Positions 50,524-58,641 of a DNA stretch of 64,000 nt are shown in pieces. A program made the position numbers and the translations under genes. The notes below the pieces were generated by a model, which worked only from the letters and a program-made list of their open reading frames with translations, searched no databases and was not told the DNA's origin. The first letter of the stretch is position 1; each line of letters begins with the position of its first letter. The stretch is from the NCBI GenBank assembly GCA_011050675.1, contig DRFI01000023.1, positions 332,079 to 396,078 of the forward strand, in the 5' to 3' direction. Source of the DNA: Maribacter sp. (GTDB taxonomy: Bacteria > Bacteroidota > Bacteroidia > Flavobacteriales > Flavobacteriaceae).

Positions 50524-51462
50524 ATGATAGTCTGGATTGTCTTCGTTGCCTTTGTTATTGTATTTCTTGCACTAGATTTAGGTGTTTTTCATAAGAATGA
50601 CCACGTAATTAAATCTAAAGAAGCAGGTATTTGGACTGCAATTTGGGTAACGGTTGCATTCGCGTTCAGTGGCGTCATATACTGGTTATTCAATGCTGAA
50701 ATAATTGACAACCCAACTGGACTAACACCCAACAATGCTGTACTAAAATATATTACCGGTTATTTAATTGAACTATCCTTAAGTGTAGATAATGTATTCG
50801 TAATTGCTGTTATATTCTCTTCTTTTAAAATTCCCGCATTATATCAACATCGAGTATTGTTTTGGGGAATTTTAGGTGCAATTGTATTTAGGGCATTAAT
50901 GATATTTTTCGGAGTTGCCCTAATTACCAAGTTTGAATGGATCATTTATGTTTTTGGTGTATTCCTTTTATATACCGCATTTAATATGCTAAAAGGTGAA
51001 GATGAAAATTTTGACCCTAAAAATTCTTTTGTTTTTAAAACCATCAAGAAAATTTATCCAGTTACGACCACCATGCACGGGCATGATTTTTTCGTTAAAC
51101 GAATGGGCATCAATGCCGCTACTCCCCTATTTGTAGCGCTTATTGTTATCGAATTGACCGATATTTTGTTTGCCCTAGATAGCATACCTGCCATTCTAGC
51201 GATTACTGCAGATCCTTTTATAGTATTCAGTTCTAATATTCTAGCAATATTAGGATTACGTTCTATGTACTTTCTTATTTCTAGAATGCTAGAGAAATTT
51301 AGATACATTAACTACAGTCTTGTAGTAATACTTGCTTTTGTTGGTTTAAAAATGTTATTCTCCCATATCATTCATTTACCTGAGTGGGTTTCTTTAACGG
51401 TAATATCTGTTGCTTTAATTTCAGGTATACTTGCCTCTACTTTGATTAAGGATAAAGATTAG
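50524..51462 (+). CDS. TerC-family integral membrane protein
   Basis: 312 residues from the ATG at 50524; the upstream TTG lies inside the promoter. About nine helices, with the family signatures FLALDLGVF (Asp in helix 1), YLIELSLSVDNVFVIAVIFSSFKIP, HRVLFWGILGAIVFRALMIFFG, and VIELTDILFALDSIPAILAIT. The DN/DS acidic pairs are thought to bind Mn2+ or Ca2+. Alx/TerC proteins export manganese or act in metal loading of secreted proteins. No ter genes are adjacent, so metal export is likelier than tellurite resistance. Stands alone. Confidence 0.9.
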   Translation: MIVWIVFVAFVIVFLALDLGVFHKNDHVIKSKEAGIWTAIWVTVAFAFSGVIYWLFNAEIIDNPTGLTPNNAVLKYITGYLIELSLSVDNVFVIAVIFSSFKIPALYQHRVLFWGILGAIVFRALMIFFGVALITKFEWIIYVFGVFLLYTAFNMLKGEDENFDPKNSFVFKTIKKIYPVTTTMHGHDFFVKRMGINAATPLFVALIVIELTDILFALDSIPAILAITADPFIVFSSNILAILGLRSMYFLISRMLEKFRYINYSLVVILAFVGLKMLFSHIIHLPEWVSLTVISVALISGILASTLIKDKD

Positions 51463-51474
51463 CAAGGTAAGTAC

Positions 51475-51729
51475 CTACTTTTCTTTTAATTTGGCATCGA
51501 TAATTGCCATGGCATCATTAACTGTTTGCATTTGATCCATGTCATCATTTTCTAGTCGAATATCAAATGCATCTTCCACGTCTAAAACGATATCAACCAA
51601 ATTTGCAGAGTTGATATTTAAGTTGTTCATTAAGTGACTATCCTTCTCAATATCCGTAATTGCTACGTCTTCGGGAAGATATATTTTAATGATATCCTTT
51701 AATTTTTGATATTTCTCTTCGTCCTGCAT
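51475..51729 (-). CDS. Acyl carrier protein of the type III PKS cluster
   Basis: 84 residues, four-helix ACP fold. NNLNINSANLVDIVLDVEDAFDIRLENDDMDQMQTVNDAMAII matches the ACP core; Ser41 in NINSANL replaces the usual DSL serine context and is the phosphopantetheine site. Last gene of the minus-strand cluster, about 40 bases after the ketosynthase. A dedicated ACP suggests the cluster builds its own acyl chain rather than borrowing from primary fatty acid synthesis. Confidence 0.9.
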   Translation of the reverse strand: MQDEEKYQKLKDIIKIYLPEDVAITDIEKDSHLMNNLNINSANLVDIVLDVEDAFDIRLENDDMDQMQTVNDAMAIIDAKLKEK

Positions 51730-51772
51730 TTATAATTTCAATTAAAATACCTATTAGTATAATTATATTTTT

Positions 51773-53050
51773 CTATTCTTCTAAATAAGCTTTAAAAATA
51801 ACACAAGCATTGACATCTCCAAATCCGAAACTTGCCTTTGCAATAACTCTAGGTGCATAACTTAAAGTTTCTCTTGGCACCCTGGTTTCCGAAATTAAAC
51901 TAGTTATTTCGGGATGTATATCCTCGCAGTTTACATTTTTAAATACCACCTTCTCTTTAAACTGCAATACGGTAGCGACACTTTCAATACTACCCGCTGC
52001 AGCCAAACAATGACCAACTGCACCTTTAAAGGAATTTACATAAGGAAAATCTTCGCCTTTACGCTCTAAGGACTTACTCCAATTTTCAATTTCCAAACCA
52101 TCTTTAGCCGTAGCAGTTAAATGTCCATTAATAACATCGACATCAGTTAATTGTACTCCGGCGTTAGAGACTGCATTACGAATACAACGTTGAACTGCTA
52201 TGCTATTTGGTGCTGTCATAGATCCTTCACCCATTTGTCCGCCACTATTGATTTCTCCCCCCAAGACTTCTGCATAAATATGTACTCCACGTTTTTGAGC
52301 GCTTTCCAATGATTCCAGAACTAACGCTCCTGCTCCACTACCTGGAATAAAACCACTTGCGGTAGCACTCATAGGTCTACTAGCCTTTGTAGGATTGTCG
52401 TTATAGCCCCTAGGCAATATACGCATGGCATCAAAACCACCCCAAACATAAGGACCACTATCACTACAGCTACCGGTCAGCATAATTTCAGCCTTCCCTT
52501 GACTAATACGCTCATATGCCATAATAATTCCCTCTGTACCAGTTGTACATGCTGCAGAGTTCGTTGTTACCTGATTTCCACAACCTAATAATCCGCCCAA
52601 GTAAGCACTTATTCCACTCGCCATGGTCTGAATAACAGAAGTACTTCCTAATCTTCTAACACTGCCTTCATCGATAAGATGAATAGCTTCTCGAAACTTA
52701 TCGACACCTAAAATTCCTGTTCCAAAAATGATTCCGCGGTCCCAAAATGGCTCATTAGAAGTATTCTTTTCTAAACCGGCATCTTTCCACGCATCTACTC
52801 CTGCAATGACTCCGTAAACTATACCTGTTGCATTTAAACCCCTACGCTCTAATGGTGTAAAGTAATTATCTATGAGATTATCTTTTACTAAGGGTTCACC
52901 AGCTACTTGACAACCAAAACCCAGTTTCTCTAAATTAGGCTGATGACGAATTCCGCTTTTACCGTCCAAGAGAGATTGAGTAAAATCGGTTAGTCCTACA
53001 CCATTTGGCGCACATACCCCTAAACCTGTAATAACCACACGTCTATTCAT
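51773..53050 (-). CDS. Beta-ketoacyl-ACP synthase (KAS II/FabF-like) of the PKS cluster
   Basis: 425 residues, thiolase fold. Active-site Cys168 in NSAACTTGTEG, first His in NGHLTATAKDGLE, second in KGAVGHCLAAAGSIE, closing SFGFGDVNACVIF. The first His block is usually NxHGTxT; here it is NGHLTAT, showing divergence from housekeeping FabF. It would elongate the ACP-bound chain by decarboxylative condensation with malonyl-ACP. Its start overlaps the FabZ-like gene's stop by 8 bases. Part of the type III PKS operon. Confidence 0.9.
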   Translation of the reverse strand: MNRRVVITGLGVCAPNGVGLTDFTQSLLDGKSGIRHQPNLEKLGFGCQVAGEPLVKDNLIDNYFTPLERRGLNATGIVYGVIAGVDAWKDAGLEKNTSNEPFWDRGIIFGTGILGVDKFREAIHLIDEGSVRRLGSTSVIQTMASGISAYLGGLLGCGNQVTTNSAACTTGTEGIIMAYERISQGKAEIMLTGSCSDSGPYVWGGFDAMRILPRGYNDNPTKASRPMSATASGFIPGSGAGALVLESLESAQKRGVHIYAEVLGGEINSGGQMGEGSMTAPNSIAVQRCIRNAVSNAGVQLTDVDVINGHLTATAKDGLEIENWSKSLERKGEDFPYVNSFKGAVGHCLAAAGSIESVATVLQFKEKVVFKNVNCEDIHPEITSLISETRVPRETLSYAPRVIAKASFGFGDVNACVIFKAYLEE

Positions 53051-53495
53051 TCGCTACCCCTATCATGCCTGCTAAAATACCTTTACAGACCAATTTATCA
53101 TTCTCATTATACATTTTTACTTGGCATTTTAATTTTTGAAACCGGAAGTAAACCAATTCTGAAACCACCCGAACACGCTCCCCTGGAAATACAGGTAATA
53201 AATAATCCATTTGAGAACTACTCATTCCTATACTTAGGGTTTTCAGTTTTGTCTCTTTCCCAAAAAGAAAGATACCCAAAGACACTAACCCTATCTGCGC
53301 GCAACATTCCGTCAACAGCACACCAGGAGTAACAGGATTATTTTTAAAATGACCTCGGTAAAAATCTGAATCTGATTTAAACCTATAACTCCCCTCAGCA
53401 CCCTCTTCATCTACCCGTAGAATTTCATCTACAAACAGAAAAGGATCTGCATATGGCAATTCATTTAATATCCAATCAAAGGATTCTTTCTTCAT
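53043..53495 (-). CDS. 3-hydroxyacyl-ACP dehydratase (FabZ-like hotdog)
   Basis: 150 residues, single hotdog fold. FYRGHFKNNPVTPGVLLTECCAQIG contains the catalytic His and, one helix later, the acidic Glu (in LTECCAQ). SELVYFRFQKLKCQVKMYNEND gives the following strands. Dehydrates beta-hydroxyacyl-ACP. Sits between the FabL-like reductase and the ketosynthase, overlapping the latter, so the operon encodes condensation, dehydration and enoyl reduction; a ketoreductase is not seen in the cluster and may be the housekeeping FabG. Confidence 0.88.
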   Translation of the reverse strand: MKKESFDWILNELPYADPFLFVDEILRVDEEGAEGSYRFKSDSDFYRGHFKNNPVTPGVLLTECCAQIGLVSLGIFLFGKETKLKTLSIGMSSSQMDYLLPVFPGERVRVVSELVYFRFQKLKCQVKMYNENDKLVCKGILAGMIGVANE

Positions 53496-53504
53496 GGTTC
53501 TTTA

Positions 53505-54287
53505 TTATATTAAACTTTCCCCACCATCAACCTTTATTACGGTTCCGGTAATCCACTTAGCTTCATCAGTCGTTAATAAATACACGGCATTCGCTACATC
53601 TTCAGGCTTTGTCAATCGGTTGTTTGGGTTTCTTCGTAATGCATTCTCTTTAATTTGTTCGTAACCAGGAATCATAGATAAGGATTTTGTCATCGTGATA
53701 CCTGCTTGAATACAATTCGCTTTTATACCTATTGGTGCAAACTCCAAAGCTATACTGCGGGTTAGTGCTTCTAATGCCACTTTTGCAACAGACACCGCGC
53801 TGTAATTTGGTAATGCCTTGGTATTTCCTTCACTGGTAAAAGAAATTATTCTTGCATCCTCATTAAAAAGTTTTGCAGAAACTAAAACCTTTGTCCAATC
53901 ATATAGACTAAGTGCCATGGCATCAAATGTTATTCTAAAATCGGCATCACTTAATGTTTGCCCATTTTCAGAAAACATAGGCTTTAAAGTGCCCTTTGCA
54001 ACACTATGAATTAATACTTTTATTTTATGTCCTTCTGGTAACTGCTGTTGTATTTCTGAAATAATACCTTCCCGCTTGTCCGCATTTAAGGCATCTACGT
54101 TCATGGCTATAAATTCATTTCCAAACGAGCGAATCTCTTGATACGAGGTTTCAATAGCATCCATATCTGAACGTCTATCTCGATGAATAATTAATATGTT
54201 ATAGCCATGGCTAGCCAGTTTCTTAGCCGTAGCCAAACCTAAACCGCTACTACCACCTAAAATTAAAGCCCAATGATTATTATTCAT
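53505..54287 (-). CDS. SDR-family enoyl-ACP reductase, FabL-like
   Basis: 260 residues. Rossmann motif GGSSGLGLATAKKL and NADP-type IIHRDRRSD. The active site is NYSAVSVAK: Tyr162 and Lys169 are separated by six residues, the Y-x6-K spacing of enoyl reductases, not the Y-x3-K of ketoreductases such as FabG. The following ALEALTRSIALEFAP and the end GTVIKVDGGESLI are close to Bacillus FabL. It would reduce the enoyl-ACP intermediate of the cluster's acyl chain. The 9-base gap to the FabZ-like gene shows operon organisation. Confidence 0.85.
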   Translation of the reverse strand: MNNNHWALILGGSSGLGLATAKKLASHGYNILIIHRDRRSDMDAIETSYQEIRSFGNEFIAMNVDALNADKREGIISEIQQQLPEGHKIKVLIHSVAKGTLKPMFSENGQTLSDADFRITFDAMALSLYDWTKVLVSAKLFNEDARIISFTSEGNTKALPNYSAVSVAKVALEALTRSIALEFAPIGIKANCIQAGITMTKSLSMIPGYEQIKENALRRNPNNRLTKPEDVANAVYLLTTDEAKWITGTVIKVDGGESLI

Positions 54288-54304
54288 ATACCTATTTCAA
54301 TTAT

Positions 54305-55360
54305 CTACCATTCTATTAAAACTCGTTGTGCTGAGAAACCAGGGCCAAAACTTAAAATTAAACCTTGTTCTCCCTCTGAAATATCTTTCTCTAGAAAGCG
54401 CTCTAAAACGTATAATACAGTAGCACTACTCATGTTCCCATAAAGCCTTAAGACCTCTCTAGTATCGTCAATATTTTTACCCAAAGCACCAAAAAGTGAT
54501 TCTACGGTCTGTACTATTTTTTTTCCACCAGGATGAAAAATTAAATGGTCTACTTTCCCTATATCACTACCATACTTTTCTAAAAAAGGATGTACGATAT
54601 CTGCGAAATGGTTAGATATGGTTTCCGGTACAGCAGGATCTAAAATCATTTTCAACCCATGGTTGGTTAAATCGAAACCCATCATCTGAGTAGCATCTTT
54701 AAAATGATACATTTCTTCACCGATAATTTTAGGACCTATTGCATTTTCCTCTGAAGACAATAAAACACAAGCCGCACCGTCGCCAAAAATTGCAGCACTA
54801 ACCATATTAGCCATAGAAAAGTCATTAAGCTGAAATGTTGCCGTAGGACTTTCTACGGAAACCAACGCAATACGTTTACCAGGATTGGATTTCAAGAAAT
54901 TGTGCGCATAAATAAGTCCAGATACTCCTGCTGCGCAGCCCATTTCCGTTACCGGTAACCGAACAACATCTTGACGCATGCCCAATTCATTTATTAAGTA
55001 TGCATCTAAAGACGGAATCATAATTCCCGTACAGCTAACCGTTATAATATAATCTATAGATGTAGCGTCCCAACTGCTTTTTAGTAAAGCGTTTCGCAAT
55101 ACATTAGCACCCATTCGTTTTGCCTCTCTACTATAAATTTTATTCTTGTCTTCAAAAGAAGTTGTAACGAACACATCTTCCGGCTGCATTATAGAATATC
55201 TCTTATCTACTGCAGCACCTTCAAAAATTTTTACAACTTTTCTGGTAAAACGTTCCTCTTGATCACCTAACCAGAATTCTACCAAGGGAATAATATCTTT
55301 GGTATCTCTAAAATATTTGGGCAATTCTTTGGTAACACTTATAATTCTTGTGTGATTCAT
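54305..55360 (-). CDS. Type III polyketide synthase (chalcone synthase family)
   Basis: 351 residues. Catalytic triad visible: Cys142 in TEMGCAAGVSGLIYA, His in LIFHPGGKKIV (about 276), Asn in YGNMSSATVLYVLE (about 312). Also LILSFGPGFSAQRVLI at the C-terminus. Such enzymes extend acyl-CoA or acyl-ACP starters with malonyl units and cyclise them to pyrones or resorcinols. The adjacent ACP/KS/DH/ER set probably supplies a long-chain starter and the adjacent methyltransferase and flavoprotein tailor the ring, as in the SrsABC pathway of Streptomyces (inference from family). Confidence 0.94.
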   Translation of the reverse strand: MNHTRIISVTKELPKYFRDTKDIIPLVEFWLGDQEERFTRKVVKIFEGAAVDKRYSIMQPEDVFVTTSFEDKNKIYSREAKRMGANVLRNALLKSSWDATSIDYIITVSCTGIMIPSLDAYLINELGMRQDVVRLPVTEMGCAAGVSGLIYAHNFLKSNPGKRIALVSVESPTATFQLNDFSMANMVSAAIFGDGAACVLLSSEENAIGPKIIGEEMYHFKDATQMMGFDLTNHGLKMILDPAVPETISNHFADIVHPFLEKYGSDIGKVDHLIFHPGGKKIVQTVESLFGALGKNIDDTREVLRLYGNMSSATVLYVLERFLEKDISEGEQGLILSFGPGFSAQRVLIEW

Positions 55361-55375
55361 AGCTATTCTTATACT

Positions 55376-56092
55376 TCAATCTACTACTTCTTTTTTTAAA
55401 ACCCATATATATCTAAAAGCCCATTTCCATTGAATTTGATGAGAGGCATTTTTGACTTGTTTGGCAAAATCTTGTAATTCATTCATTTTAAAAGCTCTTC
55501 GAACAGATAACAATCCGTCTTTCTTTGCTATTTCTGTTTTAATAAAAAAGAAGCTAAAGGCTTTAAATAAAAAATATGCTATCGGGCTGCGTTCCAAATC
55601 ATTGATTACAACACCAATTGATGCCAGTTTTACAAACCTGTTTACAAATTGTACAACTCCTTCATCCGTAAAATGATGCAAGGTTAATGTGGTCATTATA
55701 ACATCTATATTTAACTGTGAAAAATCGGTAGTTAATATATCTGCTTTTTGATATGTAATTTCAGGATAATCTGTTGAATACAATTCTGCCAATTCCAATC
55801 CTTGACCATTTAGGTCAACACCAATTAGATGGAGCTTAATATTTCTCTTTCTACCCTCATCTGCAAGCTTTCGTAGCATGGTTCCTTCTGCACAACCCAT
55901 ATCTAAAATCGTATATGATTCTTTGAGTCCGGTACTAATCATCTCAAAAACAGCGTCTAAAGTTATCTTATACCCACCAAGAAGCTTATTAACCCTATTA
56001 ATATCTTTAAGTATGGTTTCTAACTCATCAGTGGTACCTGAAAAGGTGTCCATAATTTCAACTTCAGAGCTTCTACGTTTAAAATCTACCAT
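55376..56092 (-). CDS. SAM-dependent methyltransferase of the PKS cluster
   Basis: 238 residues, Rossmann-type class I methyltransferase. Motif I ILDMGCAEGTMLRKLADEG, motif II around LIGVDLNGQGLELAE, and IDVIMTTLTLHHFTDEG. Resembles UbiE/Coq5-like and SrsB-like methyltransferases that act on phenolic or quinone rings. The ATG overlaps the upstream flavoprotein's stop by one base (TAATG), and the PKS follows after 15 bases. It would methylate the polyketide ring (inference). Confidence 0.88.
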   Translation of the reverse strand: MVDFKRRSSEVEIMDTFSGTTDELETILKDINRVNKLLGGYKITLDAVFEMISTGLKESYTILDMGCAEGTMLRKLADEGRKRNIKLHLIGVDLNGQGLELAELYSTDYPEITYQKADILTTDFSQLNIDVIMTTLTLHHFTDEGVVQFVNRFVKLASIGVVINDLERSPIAYFLFKAFSFFFIKTEIAKKDGLLSVRRAFKMNELQDFAKQVKNASHQIQWKWAFRYIWVLKKEVVD

Positions 56093-57213
56093 TATGACAA
56101 CAATTCTCCATGGGTTTTAGAAATAATAAATTTCAAAAGCGGTTTCGATTTTCCTATGGTCTTTATACCCATTGAAACTAATCTTTTATTCATTAAGATT
56201 CCTTGTAGTTTTCTTCCAAACCATAAACGTTTACTAAATGCCTTGGTCCATAATTTAGAATAATCAAGTTCCAACTGCTGCCTATCATACTCCTTTTCTT
56301 TTACAAAATGTAATATCAATTGAGATGCAATCTTAGCGCTATGTATAGACATTGCCATTCCATTACCACAAAGTGGATGTATTAACCCTGCCGTATCCCC
56401 ACACATTAACATATGATCAACAACACTATCCTTTTGGTCAAATGATATTTGGGCAATTGTCATTGGCTGTTCAAAAATTGGCGATGCATTATTTAAAAAG
56501 GTTTTTAGAAATGGATTTTCCGATACGACTTGCTCATTAAAACTATGAATATCCTTATACTTTTTAAAACTTTGATAATGGACTAAGTAGCAAAAATTAA
56601 CAGCACCAGACTCTGTTTTAGACAAACCACCATACCCTCCATTAAAGTTATGCAAGCCTACCAAATCATCTGGGAAATTAGCTAGCTTATAATGTGCCTT
56701 TACCGCTAACCACGATTGTTTCTTTTTACTAAACTCACGGTCCAAATTCTTGTCTAAAACAGAACGCTTGCCGTACGCACCAATAGCTATTCTTGACGTA
56801 TAAATTTGAGATTTAGTGGTAATAGTAAAGCAGTCGTTGAAAAAAGCTGTAGTAATCACTTTCTCAAAATAAAAGGTAACTCCAAGCTCCACTGCCCTTT
56901 GATATAGAAGTTGATCAAAAGCATACCGACTTATTCCGAATCCACCTAATGGCAATTCGGTGTCTACTACAAACCCATCTTGAGTGCTTATTTGAAAATG
57001 TGAAATAGGAACCGCTCCTACTGTATTAGGGTAAACACCTAGCCTATTTAGGTATGGAAGCACTTCATTAGATACATATTCCCCACATACTTTATGATGC
57101 GGATAAGGACTCATTTCAATGACTGCAACATCTTGCCCATCCGAAGCTAAATGAATAGCTGCCGTTAATCCTGCTAAACCACCACCTATAATAAGAATAC
57201 CGTGTTCTTTCAC
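56092..57213 (-). CDS. FAD-dependent oxidoreductase/hydroxylase of the PKS cluster
   Basis: 373 residues. GxGxxG FAD-binding motif IIGGGLAGLTAAIHLASDG, HHKVCGEYVSNEVLPYL, and the second FAD motif MLMCGDTAGLIHPLCGNGMAMSIHSAKIA. This is the geranylgeranyl-reductase/PHBH-like class, covering both hydroxylases and double-bond reductases. In SrsC-type pathways such a flavoprotein hydroxylates the resorcinol to a quinone. First gene of the minus-strand cluster; translationally coupled to the methyltransferase. Its ATG lies 26 bases from the terminator of the upstream OmpA gene. Confidence 0.88.
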   Translation of the reverse strand: MKEHGILIIGGGLAGLTAAIHLASDGQDVAVIEMSPYPHHKVCGEYVSNEVLPYLNRLGVYPNTVGAVPISHFQISTQDGFVVDTELPLGGFGISRYAFDQLLYQRAVELGVTFYFEKVITTAFFNDCFTITTKSQIYTSRIAIGAYGKRSVLDKNLDREFSKKKQSWLAVKAHYKLANFPDDLVGLHNFNGGYGGLSKTESGAVNFCYLVHYQSFKKYKDIHSFNEQVVSENPFLKTFLNNASPIFEQPMTIAQISFDQKDSVVDHMLMCGDTAGLIHPLCGNGMAMSIHSAKIASQLILHFVKEKEYDRQQLELDYSKLWTKAFSKRLWFGRKLQGILMNKRLVSMGIKTIGKSKPLLKFIISKTHGELLS

Positions 57214-57239
57214 TGCATGAAAGTTACACCAAAAACAAA

Positions 57240-57263
57240 AAAGCCCTGCAAATGCAGGGCTTT
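57240..57263 (-). terminator. Terminator separating the OmpA-like gene from the PKS cluster
   Basis: AAAGCCCTGCA (57240-57250), loop AA, TGCAGGGCTTT (57253-57263). Perfect 11-bp stem with A/T runs on both sides; on the minus strand it follows the OmpA gene by about 31 bases and precedes the PKS cluster. Confidence 0.88.
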
Positions 57264-57294
57264 AATTTTAACTCGTTACCAAAATAAGTTGTAC

Positions 57295-57987
57295 TTAATT
57301 GGTCTGTGTCTGTGCTTCTTGTTTTAATGACTCACTAGCAACAATAGCTAATTCTACTCGTCTATTTTTTGCTTTACCTGCTGTGGTAGTGTTATCCCCA
57401 ACTGGTTGTGTTTCACCATACCATTTAGTATCAAAACGACTTGCATCAATTCCCTTACTTATTAAGTAATTAGTAACCGATTCAGCTCTTTGTTTAGATA
57501 AGTTCAAATTATACTCGTCTGCACCAGCACTATCGGTATGACCCTCAACTAAAACATTCGATTGAGGATATTCTTTAAAAATTCCAACCAATTTATCTAA
57601 GGTAGTAGCAGATGTACCTTGTACATTAGATTTGTTCGTATCAAAATACACACCTGCATCTTCATTGAAAGTAACATTAATACCTTCACCAACACGCTTT
57701 ACTTCTGCTCCAGGAATTTCCTCTTCTATACGTTCTGCTTGGCGATCCATTCGATTACCAATATATCCACCAGCTGCACCACCAATAGCTGCACCTAATA
57801 TTGCTCCAAGAGCAGTATTGTTTCCACTACCAACATTGTTACCTAAGATACCACCGATAACGGCACCACCTGATGCTCCAATAACAGCTCCTTTTTGTGT
57901 TTTATTTGCATTCTTAACTGTACTACAGCTCATTACCATGGCAAGAGCGATTATGTAACTAGTTTTACGTAATATCCTTGTTTTCAT
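57295..57987 (-). CDS. OmpA-family lipoprotein with glycine-zipper domain
   Basis: 230 residues. Lipoprotein signal with lipobox VMSC (Cys21). A glycine-zipper segment follows (GAVIGASGGAVIGGILGNNVGSGNNTALGAILGAAIGGAAGGYIG), then a C-terminal OmpA/peptidoglycan-binding domain with FDTNKSNVQ, VLVEGHTDSAGADEYNLNLSKQRAESVTNYLISKGI, and AGKAKNRRVELAI. It links the outer membrane to the peptidoglycan. The gene is 27 bases downstream of a lipocalin-like lipoprotein, a pair seen as one operon in flavobacteria. Confidence 0.92.
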   Translation of the reverse strand: MKTRILRKTSYIIALAMVMSCSTVKNANKTQKGAVIGASGGAVIGGILGNNVGSGNNTALGAILGAAIGGAAGGYIGNRMDRQAERIEEEIPGAEVKRVGEGINVTFNEDAGVYFDTNKSNVQGTSATTLDKLVGIFKEYPQSNVLVEGHTDSAGADEYNLNLSKQRAESVTNYLISKGIDASRFDTKWYGETQPVGDNTTTAGKAKNRRVELAIVASESLKQEAQTQTN

Positions 57988-58014
57988 ATGCTTGATTTAA
58001 TTTTAAGTAGGTTA

Positions 58015-58494
58015 TTATTTTTTACTAAATTGATAAACAACATTAATAGGAGCGCCTTCTACCATAACATTAGATTTTAATGTCATATTAGATTCGGTTA
58101 GGTTTTCGATATTCAAACGATAACCCGCACCTCCAGAAATATCTTGATTTTTCTCGTTGATAAATTTGAATTGTAATTGACTTGTGTAGTTTTCTTCACG
58201 TTCAACAACAGACCATCTTATATAACGGTCACCCCCTGTACAGAAAGTAGATTGATTAATTTTATACCTACCAGTACTATTGTTATCACGAAAGAACCAC
58301 TCGCTACCTTCTAGGCATATATCTTCAACATCGTTAAACAAAACTGCTTTAACATTACCAGTGTTTCCTTCGAAAGAAACGTCGTTTAATGTCCATGTGC
58401 CGCTTAGTAAATTTCTTTTACCTCTTGCATCTTTAGAGACTGAACATGAGGATACTAAAAGAACGATACTAAAAAGCCAAATCATTTTTTTCAT
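58015..58494 (-). CDS. Lipocalin-like lipoprotein
   Basis: 159 residues. Lipoprotein signal with lipobox SSCS (Cys17). The body starts LLSGTWTLNDVSFEGNTGNVKAVLFNDVEDICLEGSEWFFRDNNSTGRYKI, the W-x-L / W-F-F pattern of Bacteroidota lipocalin-like domains, and ends with GAPINVVYQFSKK. Likely binds a small hydrophobic ligand at the envelope. Upstream partner of the OmpA-like lipoprotein in the same operon. Confidence 0.82.
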   Translation of the reverse strand: MKKMIWLFSIVLLVSSCSVSKDARGKRNLLSGTWTLNDVSFEGNTGNVKAVLFNDVEDICLEGSEWFFRDNNSTGRYKINQSTFCTGGDRYIRWSVVEREENYTSQLQFKFINEKNQDISGGAGYRLNIENLTESNMTLKSNVMVEGAPINVVYQFSKK

Positions 58495-58641
58495 AAGTAA
58501 ATTATTTAGGGTTTGATCTATATACGATTAATGTTAAGTTTTGGACGGTTGTAATTATGATTCCGTTCCAATAACAACGCAAAGATGCTGCTAAATAATA
58601 TCACCTATTACCTCTTTTAACAATTTTGTTGACGGGTATAC

